NCBI GenBank assembly: GCA_963850415.1
Contig: CAWKLE010000003.1
Location: 372,001-436,000 of the forward strand
DNA from: VAXT01 sp963850415
GTDB lineage: Bacteria > Actinomycetota > Thermoleophilia > Gaiellales > Gaiellaceae
Direction of reading: 5' to 3'
Length of the DNA stretch: 64,000 bases
Position numbers and translations under genes: made by a program. The notes below the pieces were generated by a model that searched no databases, had not been told where the DNA came from, and worked only from the letters and a program-made list of their open reading frames with translations. How positions within the stretch are numbered: position 1 is the first letter of the stretch; every line of letters starts with the position of its first letter. Positions 15,574 to 22,744 of the stretch are shown here, piece after piece.

Positions 15574-16055
15574 ACCTCGAGGTGCTCGTCCGAGAACAGG
15601 ACGAACGTGACCCGTTGGATCGAGGAGTGGCGCTCGAGCTCCGCGGCGGCCGTGCCGAGTGCGATCTCGGCCGCCGGCCCGGCCGGATAGCCGTAGATGC
15701 CCGTCGAGATCGCCGGGAACGCGACCGTGCGGCAACCGAGCTCCACGGCGACCTCGAGCGAGCGGCGGTGACACGAGGCCAGGAGCGCGGCCTCGCCCGC
15801 GTCGCCGCCCTGCCAGACCGGCCCGACGGTATGGATCACGTATCGCGCCGGGAGGTCGCCGGCCGTCGTCGCCTTCGCGTCGCCGGTCTCGCAGCCTCCG
15901 AGGAGCCGCGACTCGGCGAGGATCGCCGACCCGCCCACGCGATGGATCGCCCCGTCAACGCCTCCGCCGCCCAGGAGCGACGCGTTCGCGGCGTTGACGA
16001 TTGCATCGACCTCCTGCTTCGTGATGTCGCCCTGCACGAGCTCGACCCGGCCCAT
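15489..16055 (-). CDS. Macro-domain ADP-ribose-binding protein (O-acetyl-ADP-ribose deacetylase type)
   Basis: A 188-residue protein. Its start, GRVELVQGDITKQEVDAIVNAANASLLGGGGVDGAIH, is the macro-domain ligand loop with the conserved Asn pair, and PAISTGIYGYP is the second loop near residue 130. Such proteins remove ADP-ribose or acetyl-ADP-ribose groups. ATG at 16055 is chosen because the conserved block begins there; a longer frame exists upstream without homology. The C-terminal 25 or so residues (SSSVRPDPPDTSS...) lie beyond the domain and overlap the lipoprotein gene. Confidence 0.9.
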   Translation of the reverse strand: MGRVELVQGDITKQEVDAIVNAANASLLGGGGVDGAIHRVGGSAILAESRLLGGCETGDAKATTAGDLPARYVIHTVGPVWQGGDAGEAALLASCHRRSLEVAVELGCRTVAFPAISTGIYGYPAGPAAEIALGTAAAELERHSSIQRVTFVLFSDEHLEVYREKLSSSVRPDPPDTSSSITGPTPFA

Positions 16056-16133
16056 TGGCCGAAGCCTACGGTGACGACGGACGAACGACGCTAGTGTTGC
16101 TGTGCTTCGGCGCTCACACAGCGGAGGTACATC

Positions 16134-16799
16134 GTGCGTCTGGAACTCGGCAGCTCTGTGGACTGCACGGACGGGCCCTTTGGGAAGCTCGCGGACGTCG
16201 TCGTCGATCCGACAAAGCGCAGTGTCACCCACTTGGTCGTCGAGCCGCATGGAGACCATGGCAAAGCGAGGCTGGTGCCGATCGAGCTCGCCAGCCCCGA
16301 GGAGGGCGAGCCCGGTGCCATCACGGTTCGCTGTTCCGTGGAGGAGGCGGACCAGCTGGAACCGGTCCAGGAGTACGCGTACATCCGGCTCGGCGAATCA
16401 CCGGATCTGGAGCCAGGGTGGGACATGGGTGTCGAGAGCGTTCTCGCCCAGCCGTACTACGCCTCCGGCCTCGGCTACGAAACGGTGCCCGCCGACTACG
16501 ACCCGCACGTCTCCGTGACCTACGACCGAGTCCCCAAGGGCGAGGTCGAGATCCGGCGCGCGAGCGGAGTGACCTCGGCGGATGGCCACCAGCTCGGCAA
16601 GGTGGACGGGTTCCTCGTCGACGACGGCGATGCCATCACGCACTTCGTGCTCGAGCGGGGCCACCTCTGGGGTCGGCGAGAAGTGACGATTCCCATCAAC
16701 GCGGTAGCGCACGTCTTCACCGACGCCGTCACGCTCACTCTGACGAAGGACGAAGTCGGTGAGCTACCGTCCGCGCCAGTCCACCGCTGGACGGGCTAG
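16134..16799 (+). CDS. PRC-barrel protein with two barrel-like units
   Basis: A 221-residue protein. Residues 1-80 (MRLELGSSVDCTDGPFGKLADVVVDPTKRSVTHLVVEPHG) and about 140-215 (ITSADGHQLGKVDGFLVDDGDAITHFVLERGHLWGRREVTIP) both match the PRC-barrel beta pattern; the middle is acidic. PRC barrels occur in RNA-processing and stress-related proteins, and the role here is unknown. GTG start at 16134 has a clear GGAGG at 16123-16127. It stands alone between the macro-domain gene and the leftward CarH operon. Confidence 0.8.
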   Translation: MRLELGSSVDCTDGPFGKLADVVVDPTKRSVTHLVVEPHGDHGKARLVPIELASPEEGEPGAITVRCSVEEADQLEPVQEYAYIRLGESPDLEPGWDMGVESVLAQPYYASGLGYETVPADYDPHVSVTYDRVPKGEVEIRRASGVTSADGHQLGKVDGFLVDDGDAITHFVLERGHLWGRREVTIPINAVAHVFTDAVTLTLTKDEVGELPSAPVHRWTG

Positions 16800-16840
16800 C
16801 AGCGGTACCCGACCGTAGCCCGGGACACCGCCGGCTTACT

Positions 16841-17716
16841 TCAAACCGGTTCTTCGAGCGCTGCGCGCGCGGCGATATCGAAGGGTGTCAGGTCGATCGG
16901 CAAGAGCTCGCGAATTCGGTCGTCTCGAACGACGGTCTCGGTCCGCAGCCCTTCGATCAGAGGCCGCGCCACCGCCGCTTTGACCGGCGTGACGACGTGC
17001 AGCCAGAGCGAGGAGAGGTACGGGGTCAGCACCGGCACTTCGAAGATGAACGGGTGCTTGTCTCGAAGGCGAGCAATCCGCTCGATCATCTCGCGGTAGG
17101 TCATCACCTCGGGGCCTCCGACGTCGTACGCGGCTCCGAACGCGGCCTCGAGCCCGCAGACACCCGCGAGATAGGCGACCACGTCCGGCAGCGCGACCGG
17201 CTGGGTGCGTGTGGAAACCCAGCGCGGCGTCACCATCGCGGGAAGGCGATCCACGAGCGCGACGATCGTCTCGAACGCGGCGCTCCCCCGGGCCACGACC
17301 ATCGCGGCGTGCAAGGTCGTCACCGGAACGGACGTGGCGGCGAGGCGCTTACCCGTCTCGCGCCGGCTGCGAAGGTGGGCCGACAGGTCTGGCGAATCGT
17401 CTCCGAGCCCGCCGAGGTAGACGAGCTGCTTGACGCCGGCGCGCTCCGCTTCACGGGCCGTCGTCTCGGCAGCCTTGAGGTCCTGCTCCTCGAAGTCGGC
17501 GCTGCCGAGCGAGTGGACGAGGTAGTACACGACCTCTGCGCCCTCGAGCACACGCGAGACGGACCGGCGATCCGTCGCGTCCGCCGTCTTCCACGTCACA
17601 TCCCCCGCATCGGGCCGTTGAGTTCGCGAGACGGCGACGACGTCGTGCTCACGTGCCAGCTCCGCGAGCAAAGGCCCGCCGATCGTGCCCGAGGCGCCGA
17701 AGACGACGACGTTCAC
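16841..17716 (-). CDS. NAD(P)-binding atypical SDR (NmrA-like) in the CarH operon
   Basis: A 291-residue Rossmann protein. The dinucleotide motif is VVVFGASGTIGGPLLAELA, then TADATDRRSVSRVLEGAEVVYYLVHSLGS and QLVYLGGLG in place of the classical YxxxK site, as in atypical SDR/NmrA sensors and complex-I-like assembly proteins. It is the last gene of a three-gene leftward operon; GTG at 17716 overlaps the upstream stop by 4 bases. Being controlled with a CarH-like photosensor suggests a role in light stress or pigment metabolism, which is inference. Confidence 0.85.
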   Translation of the reverse strand: MNVVVFGASGTIGGPLLAELAREHDVVAVSRTQRPDAGDVTWKTADATDRRSVSRVLEGAEVVYYLVHSLGSADFEEQDLKAAETTAREAERAGVKQLVYLGGLGDDSPDLSAHLRSRRETGKRLAATSVPVTTLHAAMVVARGSAAFETIVALVDRLPAMVTPRWVSTRTQPVALPDVVAYLAGVCGLEAAFGAAYDVGGPEVMTYREMIERIARLRDKHPFIFEVPVLTPYLSSLWLHVVTPVKAAVARPLIEGLRTETVVRDDRIRELLPIDLTPFDIAARAALEEPV

Positions 17717-18294
17717 TGGCCGGCCTCCGCGATCAACCGCGCGAAGTACCGGCGACTGACAACGACATGGATCCGGCTCTGCACCCGGTTGTAGAGGGCG
17801 CCGGTCCAATCCGGCGACGCGGTCCGGGACGCCAAGCTGGGAAAGAAGCCGCGAATCGCCGAGCGGACGACGGGCTGTCCGTCACCGACCTGCGCGAAGA
17901 CGATCTCTCCCGCCGGGCGCCGCGCGAGCAGACCGCCCTCGATCGGATAGGTGCAGCAGACGAGGGTTGCCGTGGCCTCGATCGTGGGCGGACCGAACCG
18001 AAGCAGCGACGGGCCGCGTCCCAGCAGCCGCAGCTCGATCGAGCCCTGCCGCTCTCGCGCCTGCACCAAGCGCCAGGTGATTCGCTCGACCTCACGCCAG
18101 TACGCGCGGCCCAGGTGCTCCCCGCCGGCCACTGAAAAGTCGACCACGGGCGTGCGAAGAACGACGCGTTGCTCCGACTCGACCGCGCCGTCTTCCCTCT
18201 GGCCCTCCCACGCCTCCCACCCGTCCACCTCGACGGAGCCGGGGCGGCCGATCAGGGCGCGCAGTCGTTCCACCGAAGTGCGCGACGTCGTCAC
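17713..18294 (-). CDS. Unknown protein in the CarH operon
   Basis: A 193-residue protein I do not recognise. It has no signal peptide or membrane helix. It is rich in beta-like stretches (EQRVVLRTPVVDFSVAGGEHLGRAYWREVERITWRLVQARE, GSIELRLLGRGPSLLRFGPPTIEATATLVCCTYPIEGGLLARRPAG) and ends in a basic segment (NRVQSRIHVVVSRRYFARLI). GTG at 18294 overlaps the regulator stop by 4 bases, and its own stop overlaps the SDR gene, so it is made with both. Confidence 0.75.
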   Translation of the reverse strand: MTTSRTSVERLRALIGRPGSVEVDGWEAWEGQREDGAVESEQRVVLRTPVVDFSVAGGEHLGRAYWREVERITWRLVQARERQGSIELRLLGRGPSLLRFGPPTIEATATLVCCTYPIEGGLLARRPAGEIVFAQVGDGQPVVRSAIRGFFPSLASRTASPDWTGALYNRVQSRIHVVVSRRYFARLIAEAGQ

Positions 18295-19154
18295 GTGACG
18301 AGCTCGGTCAGCCGCTGGGCCTCCTCGACCGGGCCCCCGCCGAGGAGGGTCGCCCCGATCGCCCTGGCGTCGGCCTCCCTCGCTCCTGCCCCGCCGAGGC
18401 AGATGCTCTGGGTGCGCGCCAGCGACTTCAGCTCCGCGGTGCTCCGCCTGAAAGTCTCCGAATCGACGGCGCTGAGGACGACGAACGCCGGATCGACGGC
18501 ACGAGCAGCGCTGATCACGCTCTCGATCGGCAGGTCGCCTCCGAGGTACGCGATCCGCCAGCCGCGGGCGCGAAGGGCGAGCCCGAAGGCGATCAGACCG
18601 AGGTCGTGCTGCTCGCCGGGAAGGCAGGCGAGCATCGCCTGAGGGCCGAAGCCGCGTCCCCACCCCCGCGCAAGCCCGAGCAGGCGCCCCCGGAGCACCG
18701 CGGAAGCGAAGTGCTCCTGGGCGACCGTGATCTCACCCCGCTCCCAGCGCTCGCCGAGCCCGTGCAGGTAGGGGAGCAGGACCTCGGTGAGCAGCGAGTC
18801 GAGCATCGTCAGGCTGAGCAGCGAGTCGAGCACGGCCTGGGCGTAGGGCTCGTCGAACGCCTCGAGTGCAGCGCCGAGATCGCGGCGCGCCGAGCTCGCG
18901 TCGAACGCCGATGCGGGCGACTCGTAAGGGCTCTCGGCGGCGAGCGCCGCTGCCTCGGCCGCGGCCAGCCCCTCCGCGAGATGTTGCTGCATGCGGCGAA
19001 CGCGTTCGACGTCGTCCGGCGAGTAGAGACGGAGCCCACCGGCGGAGCGGGTCGGCTGGAGCAGGCCGTACCGCCGCTCCCACGCTCGCAGGAGCTCCGG
19101 CGAGACGCCGGCCCGTCTACTGAGCTCACCGATGCGGAGGAGAGCGGGTTCCAT
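18291..19154 (-). CDS. CarH/LitR-like B12-dependent photoreceptor regulator (MerR family)
   Basis: A 287-residue regulator. Residues 6-75 are a MerR winged helix (LRIGELSRRAGVSPELLRAWERRYGLL). Residues about 95-165 are the four-helix cap with Wx9EH (W137, E147, H148). Residues about 172-285 are the B12-binding Rossmann domain with ExHxxG (E181, H183, G186), the lower cobalt ligand. In CarH these motifs bind adenosylcobalamin and make DNA binding light-sensitive. ATG at 19154 gives the standard N-terminus. It begins a three-gene operon and faces arrays of 11-base repeats like the known CarH operator, so it probably controls both directions. Confidence 0.9.
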   Translation of the reverse strand: MEPALLRIGELSRRAGVSPELLRAWERRYGLLQPTRSAGGLRLYSPDDVERVRRMQQHLAEGLAAAEAAALAAESPYESPASAFDASSARRDLGAALEAFDEPYAQAVLDSLLSLTMLDSLLTEVLLPYLHGLGERWERGEITVAQEHFASAVLRGRLLGLARGWGRGFGPQAMLACLPGEQHDLGLIAFGLALRARGWRIAYLGGDLPIESVISAARAVDPAFVVLSAVDSETFRRSTAELKSLARTQSICLGGAGAREADARAIGATLLGGGPVEEAQRLTELVT

Positions 19155-19161
19155 GCGGCTG

Positions 19162-19191
19162 ACTATACAACACTTGGACAACTTCTTGACA
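19162..19191. promoter_or_regulatory. CarH-type operator array 1: three direct repeats at exact 11-base spacing
   Basis: TATACA (19164-19169), TGGACA (19175-19180) and TTGACA (19186-19191) recur every 11 bases. The reported Thermus CarH operator is three 11-base direct repeats of form nnTnTACAnnn that include the -35 box. Here the third repeat is the -35 of the rightward promoter. The first overlaps a TATAGT -10 on the other strand, 8 bases before the regulator ATG. One bound tetramer could shut both promoters. Confidence 0.7.
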
Positions 19192-19214
19192 AAGCGGTAA
19201 TCGACGTCTATTTT
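19186..19214 (+). promoter_or_regulatory. Strong promoter for the DUF378-fasciclin genes
   Basis: TTGACA at 19186-19191 and TATTTT at 19209-19214, 17 bases apart. It is nearly consensus and overlaps the third repeat of operator array 1. Confidence 0.7.
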
Positions 19215-19219
19215 CCACC

Positions 19220-19247
19220 AGGACAGTTTCTATACAGGAGGTGTACA
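19220..19247. promoter_or_regulatory. CarH-type operator array 2 over the ribosome site
   Basis: AGGACA (19220-19225), TATACA (19231-19236) and TGTACA (19242-19247) are again spaced exactly 11 bases apart. The last two fit TnTACA perfectly. The array spans the transcript leader and the GGAGG ribosome site (19237-19241) of the DUF378 gene. Confidence 0.55.
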
Positions 19248-19250
19248 GCA

Positions 19251-19487
19251 ATGAGAAAGCTCGATCTGCTCGCCGCAACGCTCTTGATCGTGGGCGGCCT
19301 CAACTGGGGTCTCGTCGCGGTCGCGAAGTTCGACCTCGTCGCATGGATCTTCGGACTCGACTTCGGACAGACGAACGCTGCCAGCCGCATCGTCTACGGC
19401 CTGGTCGGCCTGGCGGCGGTCTACGGCATCGTCGCGCTGGTCAGCCGCGTCCGTGGAACTAGCCCAGAGCCAGTCGCCGCTCGCTAA
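19251..19487 (+). CDS. DUF378 small membrane protein
   Basis: A 78-residue protein of the DUF378 family: MRKLDLLAATLLIVGGLNWGLVAVAKFDLVAWIFG, with the family's GGLNWGL motif, and a second helix IVYGLVGLAAVYGIVALVSRV. It is predicted to be in the inner membrane; its function is not known. ATG at 19251 has GGAGG at 19237-19241. It is driven by the promoter that overlaps the CarH-type repeats, so light or B12 status may control it. Fasciclin follows after 26 bases. Confidence 0.88.
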   Translation: MRKLDLLAATLLIVGGLNWGLVAVAKFDLVAWIFGLDFGQTNAASRIVYGLVGLAAVYGIVALVSRVRGTSPEPVAAR

Positions 19488-19513
19488 CACCCAGAAGAGA
19501 AAGGACAAAACAC

Positions 19514-20008
19514 GTGAAGAAGCTCATTCCAATCGGCATCGTCGCCGGCCTCGCCTTGTCCGTTGCGGGCACTCCGGCCACTGCGCAGCAACGTGAGTCG
19601 AAGAACATCGTCCAGACGGCACAGGCGGCCGGAACGTTCAAGACGCTGACGAAGCTCGCGGTCAAGGCCGGTCTCGCCAGAACGCTCTCGAGCTCCGGTC
19701 CGTACACCGTCTTCGCCCCAACCGATGCTGCGTTCAGGAAGGTCCCGAAGTCGACCCTGAACTCGCTCGCGAGGAACCGGGCGAAACTCCGCGCCGTGCT
19801 CCTCTACCACGTCGTGGCCGGCCGGGTACCGAGCTCGAAGGTGGTCATGCTGAAGTCGGCCAAGACGCTGAACGGCAAGTCCGTTCGGATCCACACCTCC
19901 GGCGGCACCGTGTTCGTGAACGACGCCAAGGTGACGAAGGCCGACATCAACGCGTCGAACGGGATCATCCACGTGGTGAACCGTGTGCTGATTCCGCCCG
20001 CTCGCTAG
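19514..20008 (+). CDS. Secreted fasciclin (FAS1) domain protein
   Basis: A 164-residue protein with a signal peptide (residues 1-24, LIPIGIVAGLALSVAGTPATA) and one FAS1 adhesion domain: NIVQTAQAAGTFKTLTKLAVKAGLARTL, GPYTVFAPTDAAFRKVP, LLYHVVAGRV, and INASNGIIHVVNRVLIPP. The FAS1 H-box and YHVV motif are complete. GTG start at 19514 has AAAGGAC a few bases upstream. It is likely co-transcribed with the DUF378 gene. Surface adhesion or envelope protection is the family's usual role. Confidence 0.92.
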   Translation: MKKLIPIGIVAGLALSVAGTPATAQQRESKNIVQTAQAAGTFKTLTKLAVKAGLARTLSSSGPYTVFAPTDAAFRKVPKSTLNSLARNRAKLRAVLLYHVVAGRVPSSKVVMLKSAKTLNGKSVRIHTSGGTVFVNDAKVTKADINASNGIIHVVNRVLIPPAR

Positions 20009-20010
20009 CC

Positions 20011-20961
20011 GTGCTCGGCTCGGCTCGCTCCACGAAGGCCCCCGTCCACGACGGGGGCCTTCGGCTCGGGTACGCGTGCGTCAACACCGGGCTGCCGTCG
20101 TCTGCGCGGACCGTGCGCCTGGCGAACGCGACGCCTGGGCGTTTACGCGAGTTGATCGCCGCGAACCTCGACGCGCTCGAGGCGATCCTGCGCTGGAACG
20201 AGCAGCAGGGCGTCGAGGTCTTCCGCGTCACCTCGAACCTGATCCCGTTCGGCTCTCATCCGGTGAACGGGCTCGCGTGGTGGGAGGAGCACGACGCGCG
20301 CTTCGAGCAGATCGCCGGCCTCGTTCGAAGGTCGGGGGCGCGCCTCTCGACCCATCCCGGCCAGTACACGGTGCTCTCGTCGGAGAGGCCGGAGGTCGTG
20401 GAGGCCGCGGTCGCGGAGCTCGAGTACCAGAACCGGCTCCTCGACTCGTTCGGCGTCGATGCCTCGCACAAGATCGTCGTCCACGTCGGATCGGTCGGGC
20501 GGTTCGAAACAGGGTTCGCCCGGCTGAGCGACGGTGCACGCTCGCGACTCGTCATCGAGAACGACGAGCGGACTGCTCTCGATCAGGTGCTGCTCCTCGC
20601 CGAGCGAATCGGGGTTCCGGTCGTGCTCGACGTATTCCACCATTGGCTCGCGCCGTCCCTCGACGGCCTCTCGACCCGGGAGCTCGTGGTCCGTACAGCC
20701 GAGACCTGGAAGGAGGTCGACGGCCGCCAGAAGATCCACTTCTCGACCCAGGCGCCCGGCAAGCGACCGGGCGCGCACGCGGAGACGATCGACCTCGATG
20801 CATTCACCGAGCTCGTCCATGAGGTGGGCGATCTCCCGCTCGATTGCATGCTCGAGGTGAAGGACAAGGAACAGTCCGTCCTCCGGGCGAGAAAGCGCAT
20901 CGCCTCGGCTATCTTGCGCTCGCGCCCCCGTAGCTCAGTGGATAGAGCAGCGGTTTCCTAA
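20011..20961 (+). CDS. uvdE: UV damage endonuclease UvdE (UVDE family)
   Basis: Cuts DNA beside UV photoproducts to start repair. It is a TIM-barrel protein of up to 316 residues. The family blocks are RLGYACVNTGL, FRVTSNLIPFGSH, LSTHPGQYTVLSS, VVHVGS, LVIENDE, VVLDVFHHW, KIHFSTQ and CMLEVKDKE, carrying the metal ligands. GTG at 20011 is the only start upstream of RLGYACVN, and it places a long hairpin in codons 8-18. The frame ends inside the tRNA-Arg gene (38-base overlap), so the last dozen residues may not be native. It lies downstream of the CarH-type promoter, which fits a light-stress regulon. Confidence 0.9.
   Translation: MLGSARSTKAPVHDGGLRLGYACVNTGLPSSARTVRLANATPGRLRELIAANLDALEAILRWNEQQGVEVFRVTSNLIPFGSHPVNGLAWWEEHDARFEQIAGLVRRSGARLSTHPGQYTVLSSERPEVVEAAVAELEYQNRLLDSFGVDASHKIVVHVGSVGRFETGFARLSDGARSRLVIENDERTALDQVLLLAERIGVPVVLDVFHHWLAPSLDGLSTRELVVRTAETWKEVDGRQKIHFSTQAPGKRPGAHAETIDLDAFTELVHEVGDLPLDCMLEVKDKEQSVLRARKRIASAILRSRPRSSVDRAAVS
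20034..20062. terminator. Perfect 13-base-pair hairpin after the fasciclin gene, inside the uvdE start region
   Basis: Arms GAAGGCCCCCGTC (20034-20046) and GACGGGGGCCTTC (20050-20062) with loop CAC. No T-run follows. It is placed to end the fasciclin transcript, but it also falls within the first codons of the uvdE frame, so it could attenuate or protect the message instead. Confidence 0.6.
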
Positions 20962-20995
20962 ACCGCGTGCGCATGTTCGATTCATGCCGGGGGCA
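20924..20995 (+). tRNA. tRNA-Arg (anticodon CCT)
   Basis: The acceptor stem GCCCCCG (20924-20930) pairs with CGGGGGC (20988-20994), with discriminator A. The D-arm is GCTCAGTGGATAGAGC, the anticodon stem-loop is CGGTTTCCTAAACCG with CCT, and the T-arm contains GTTCGATTC. CCA is not encoded. Its 3' part is repeated at 32692 and 35328, the sign of an integration target. Confidence 0.95.
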
Positions 20996-20998
20996 CTC
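20946..20998 (+). repeat. Attachment-like direct repeat, copy A (3' part of tRNA-Arg)
   Basis: These 53 bases, from the D-arm end to three bases past the tRNA, occur identically at 32692-32744. The last 32 bases of the tRNA (20964-20995) also occur exactly at 35328-35359. A repeat of a tRNA 3' end in the same orientation is the classical mark of site-specific integration that restores the tRNA. Confidence 0.75.
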
Positions 20999-21058
20999 TC
21001 AAACCCTCTATCCATCACGTTTTCGCTCCTTTCGCGACCCGGCTCGAGCGCGCCGGGA

Positions 21059-21085
21059 TTTCCTAAACTCATGTTTCCTAAACTC
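21059..21085 (+). repeat. Tandem 15-base repeat of the anticodon-loop sequence
   Basis: TTTCCTAAACTC occurs at 21059-21070 and 21074-21085. TTTCCTAAAC is also the anticodon loop region of the neighbouring tRNA-Arg (20954-20963) and of repeat B. These look like leftover crossover cores from earlier insertions. Confidence 0.45.
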
Positions 21086-21176
21086 CCCGACAGCCGCTCG
21101 GTGGAGTGGTCGGACTGTAGCGACGCCGTCCTGGGCGCGCCGGATGCTCGCCTCGCGCCTTGTGTGGTCCGGATCA

Positions 21177-21914
21177 GTGAACTCTCCTGGCGCGAGCAGT
21201 CCGCGAATTGTCAGCGAGTACGGGGCCGCAGGCACGTCGCGACGGGCGGAGGGGGAAGGAACCCATCTTCAGGCCGCGAACCACGTCCGCCTGGACAACT
21301 ACTGGGGCACCGGGCGAACAGAAGCGTTCAGCGACGGCGTGTTCGCGATCGCGATCACGCTGCTCATCCTCGAAATCAGTGTGCCCGAGACGGCGTTCGG
21401 CAACCTGTGGAGAGGCATCGCTGAGCAGTGGCCTTCCTATCTGGCCTACGCAACGAGTTTCATCACGATCGGGGGGATCTGGCTCGCCCACCACGGCATC
21501 TTCCGGCGGCTGCAGTTCGCGAACACGCCGCTGATGCTGATCAATCTGCTGCTGCTCATGGCCGTCTCGTTCCTGCCCTTCCCGACCAAGCTGCTAGCCG
21601 AAGCGATCCATAACCCCGACGCCGAACGGGCAGCAGTCATCTTCTACGGCGGATCACTGCTCGTCATCTCGTGCCTAATCAGCGCACTGTGGGGCTCTGT
21701 TGCGCGTGACCGGCATCTCCTTCGACCAGAAGTGAGCGCCGAGGAGTTCAATGCGATCGCACTGGCAACAACCCCGAGTGTCGGCTTCTACCTCGGCGTT
21801 ATCGTGCTGGCGCTACTGGCACCCAGGATCGCCGCGTTCGGCTATCTCGCCATCGCCATCGTGGCTGTGCTGCGCGCACGCGGCGACATGACGCAACCAC
21901 TTTCAACGACGTAG
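21177..21914 (+). CDS. TMEM175/DUF1211 family membrane channel-like protein
   Basis: A potassium-channel-like protein of the TMEM175 family. The signature is RTEAFSDGVFAIAITLLILEISVPE, the FSD motif of the pore helix. Further hydrophobic helices include YLAYATSFITIGGIWLAHHGIF, LMLINLLLLMAVSFLPFP, AAVIFYGGSLLVISCLISALWG and FYLGVIVLALLAPRIAAFGYLAI. The start is uncertain: GTG at 21177 is the nearest standard start, but conserved sequence begins only at about 21300 (a CTG lies at 21291). The frame is open back into the tRNA. It is the first gene after tRNA-Arg. Confidence 0.8.
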   Translation: MNSPGASSPRIVSEYGAAGTSRRAEGEGTHLQAANHVRLDNYWGTGRTEAFSDGVFAIAITLLILEISVPETAFGNLWRGIAEQWPSYLAYATSFITIGGIWLAHHGIFRRLQFANTPLMLINLLLLMAVSFLPFPTKLLAEAIHNPDAERAAVIFYGGSLLVISCLISALWGSVARDRHLLRPEVSAEEFNAIALATTPSVGFYLGVIVLALLAPRIAAFGYLAIAIVAVLRARGDMTQPLSTT

Positions 21915-22153
21915 CGATCGAGCGTCGCCCTCCGCTCGTCAGCCGTCGTGATGATCTGGCTCGCGTCTCGTGTTGCCGTTCCCGGGACCGTCGCCTGTAC
22001 GACGGGCGCGCCGCTTGTGGCCGGCTGCTCTTTCCCGGTCCTTCTCGGCCATCCGAGAACGCTCGCGCAGCAGGCGACCTAGGCGTGTGACGCCCAGGCC
22101 CGCGGCCGACAGGGCTCGCGCGCGACCGAGCGATCGCCGCGAGCCCGGGACGA

Positions 22154-22726
22154 TCAGGAGCCGTTGCTCCTCAGAGAGTTGCAGGCGCTCGAGCTGGCGA
22201 ACGCGTTCTTCAGATCGCCCTTGGCGTCGAGCCCCTCGAACGTCGTCTTGACCTGTGTCTCCAACGTCGCGAGTGTGGCCGTCACGGTGGGGACGGCGGT
22301 GAGCGCGCCTTTCACGCCGGAGATCCCTTCGACCGTGTTCTCGATCGTGGTCATGTTCTGCTGCAAGGTCGTGGAGAGCTGGTCGAGCGAGTTCTTCGCC
22401 TGCTGCCCGCTCTGGGTGTCGGGCTTGCCCTGCCCCTTCAGGTCGGAAGTGAGCGTCTCGGTCGCCGCCTTCGCATCGGCGGCCGCGGTCTGCAGCCCGT
22501 TTTTGGTCGGATCGCTCTTCACCGAGCCGGCGGCCGACTTGATCGCGGCCTGCCAGGTCGTGATTGACGAGCAGACGCCGCTTGCCCAGGTATCAGTGGC
22601 AGAGGCACTCGTGGACGACGTCGTCGTTGCCGAGCCGCCGCCCCCGCTCGAACCACAGCCTGCCGCGAGGAACGCCAACGATGCTGCAAGAGCGACCAGG
22701 CTGTGTGTGCGAGTGGGTTTCATCAT
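22154..22726 (-). CDS. Unknown secreted lipoprotein with helical domain
   Basis: A 190-residue protein with a lipoprotein signal (LVALAASLAFLAAGCGSSGGGG, Cys24), a Ser/Thr/Gly linker and a largely helical mature part rich in Ala, Lys, Thr and Ser (WQAAIKSAAGSVKSDPTKNGLQTAAADAKAATETLTSDLK, then SLDQLSTTLQQNMTTIENTVEGI). One cysteine pair may form. The family is not recognised. GAAAGGAC lies just upstream of the start. The 239 bases beyond its end (21915-22153) hold no convincing gene; only a basic 29-codon frame is open on this strand. Confidence 0.75.
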   Translation of the reverse strand: MMKPTRTHSLVALAASLAFLAAGCGSSGGGGSATTTSSTSASATDTWASGVCSSITTWQAAIKSAAGSVKSDPTKNGLQTAAADAKAATETLTSDLKGQGKPDTQSGQQAKNSLDQLSTTLQQNMTTIENTVEGISGVKGALTAVPTVTATLATLETQVKTTFEGLDAKGDLKNAFASSSACNSLRSNGS

Positions 22727-22744
22727 CGTGTCCTTTCGGTGGAT

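Noticed and set aside
18606..19250. A long forward frame leading into the DUF378 gene
   Set aside because: It runs antisense to the CarH-like gene; the DUF378 start at 19251 has its own ribosome site and promoter.
21915..22153. A basic 29-codon reverse frame (MAEKDRERAAGHKRRARR...)
   Set aside because: No ribosome site or homology, and a composition expected by chance in this GC-rich stretch.
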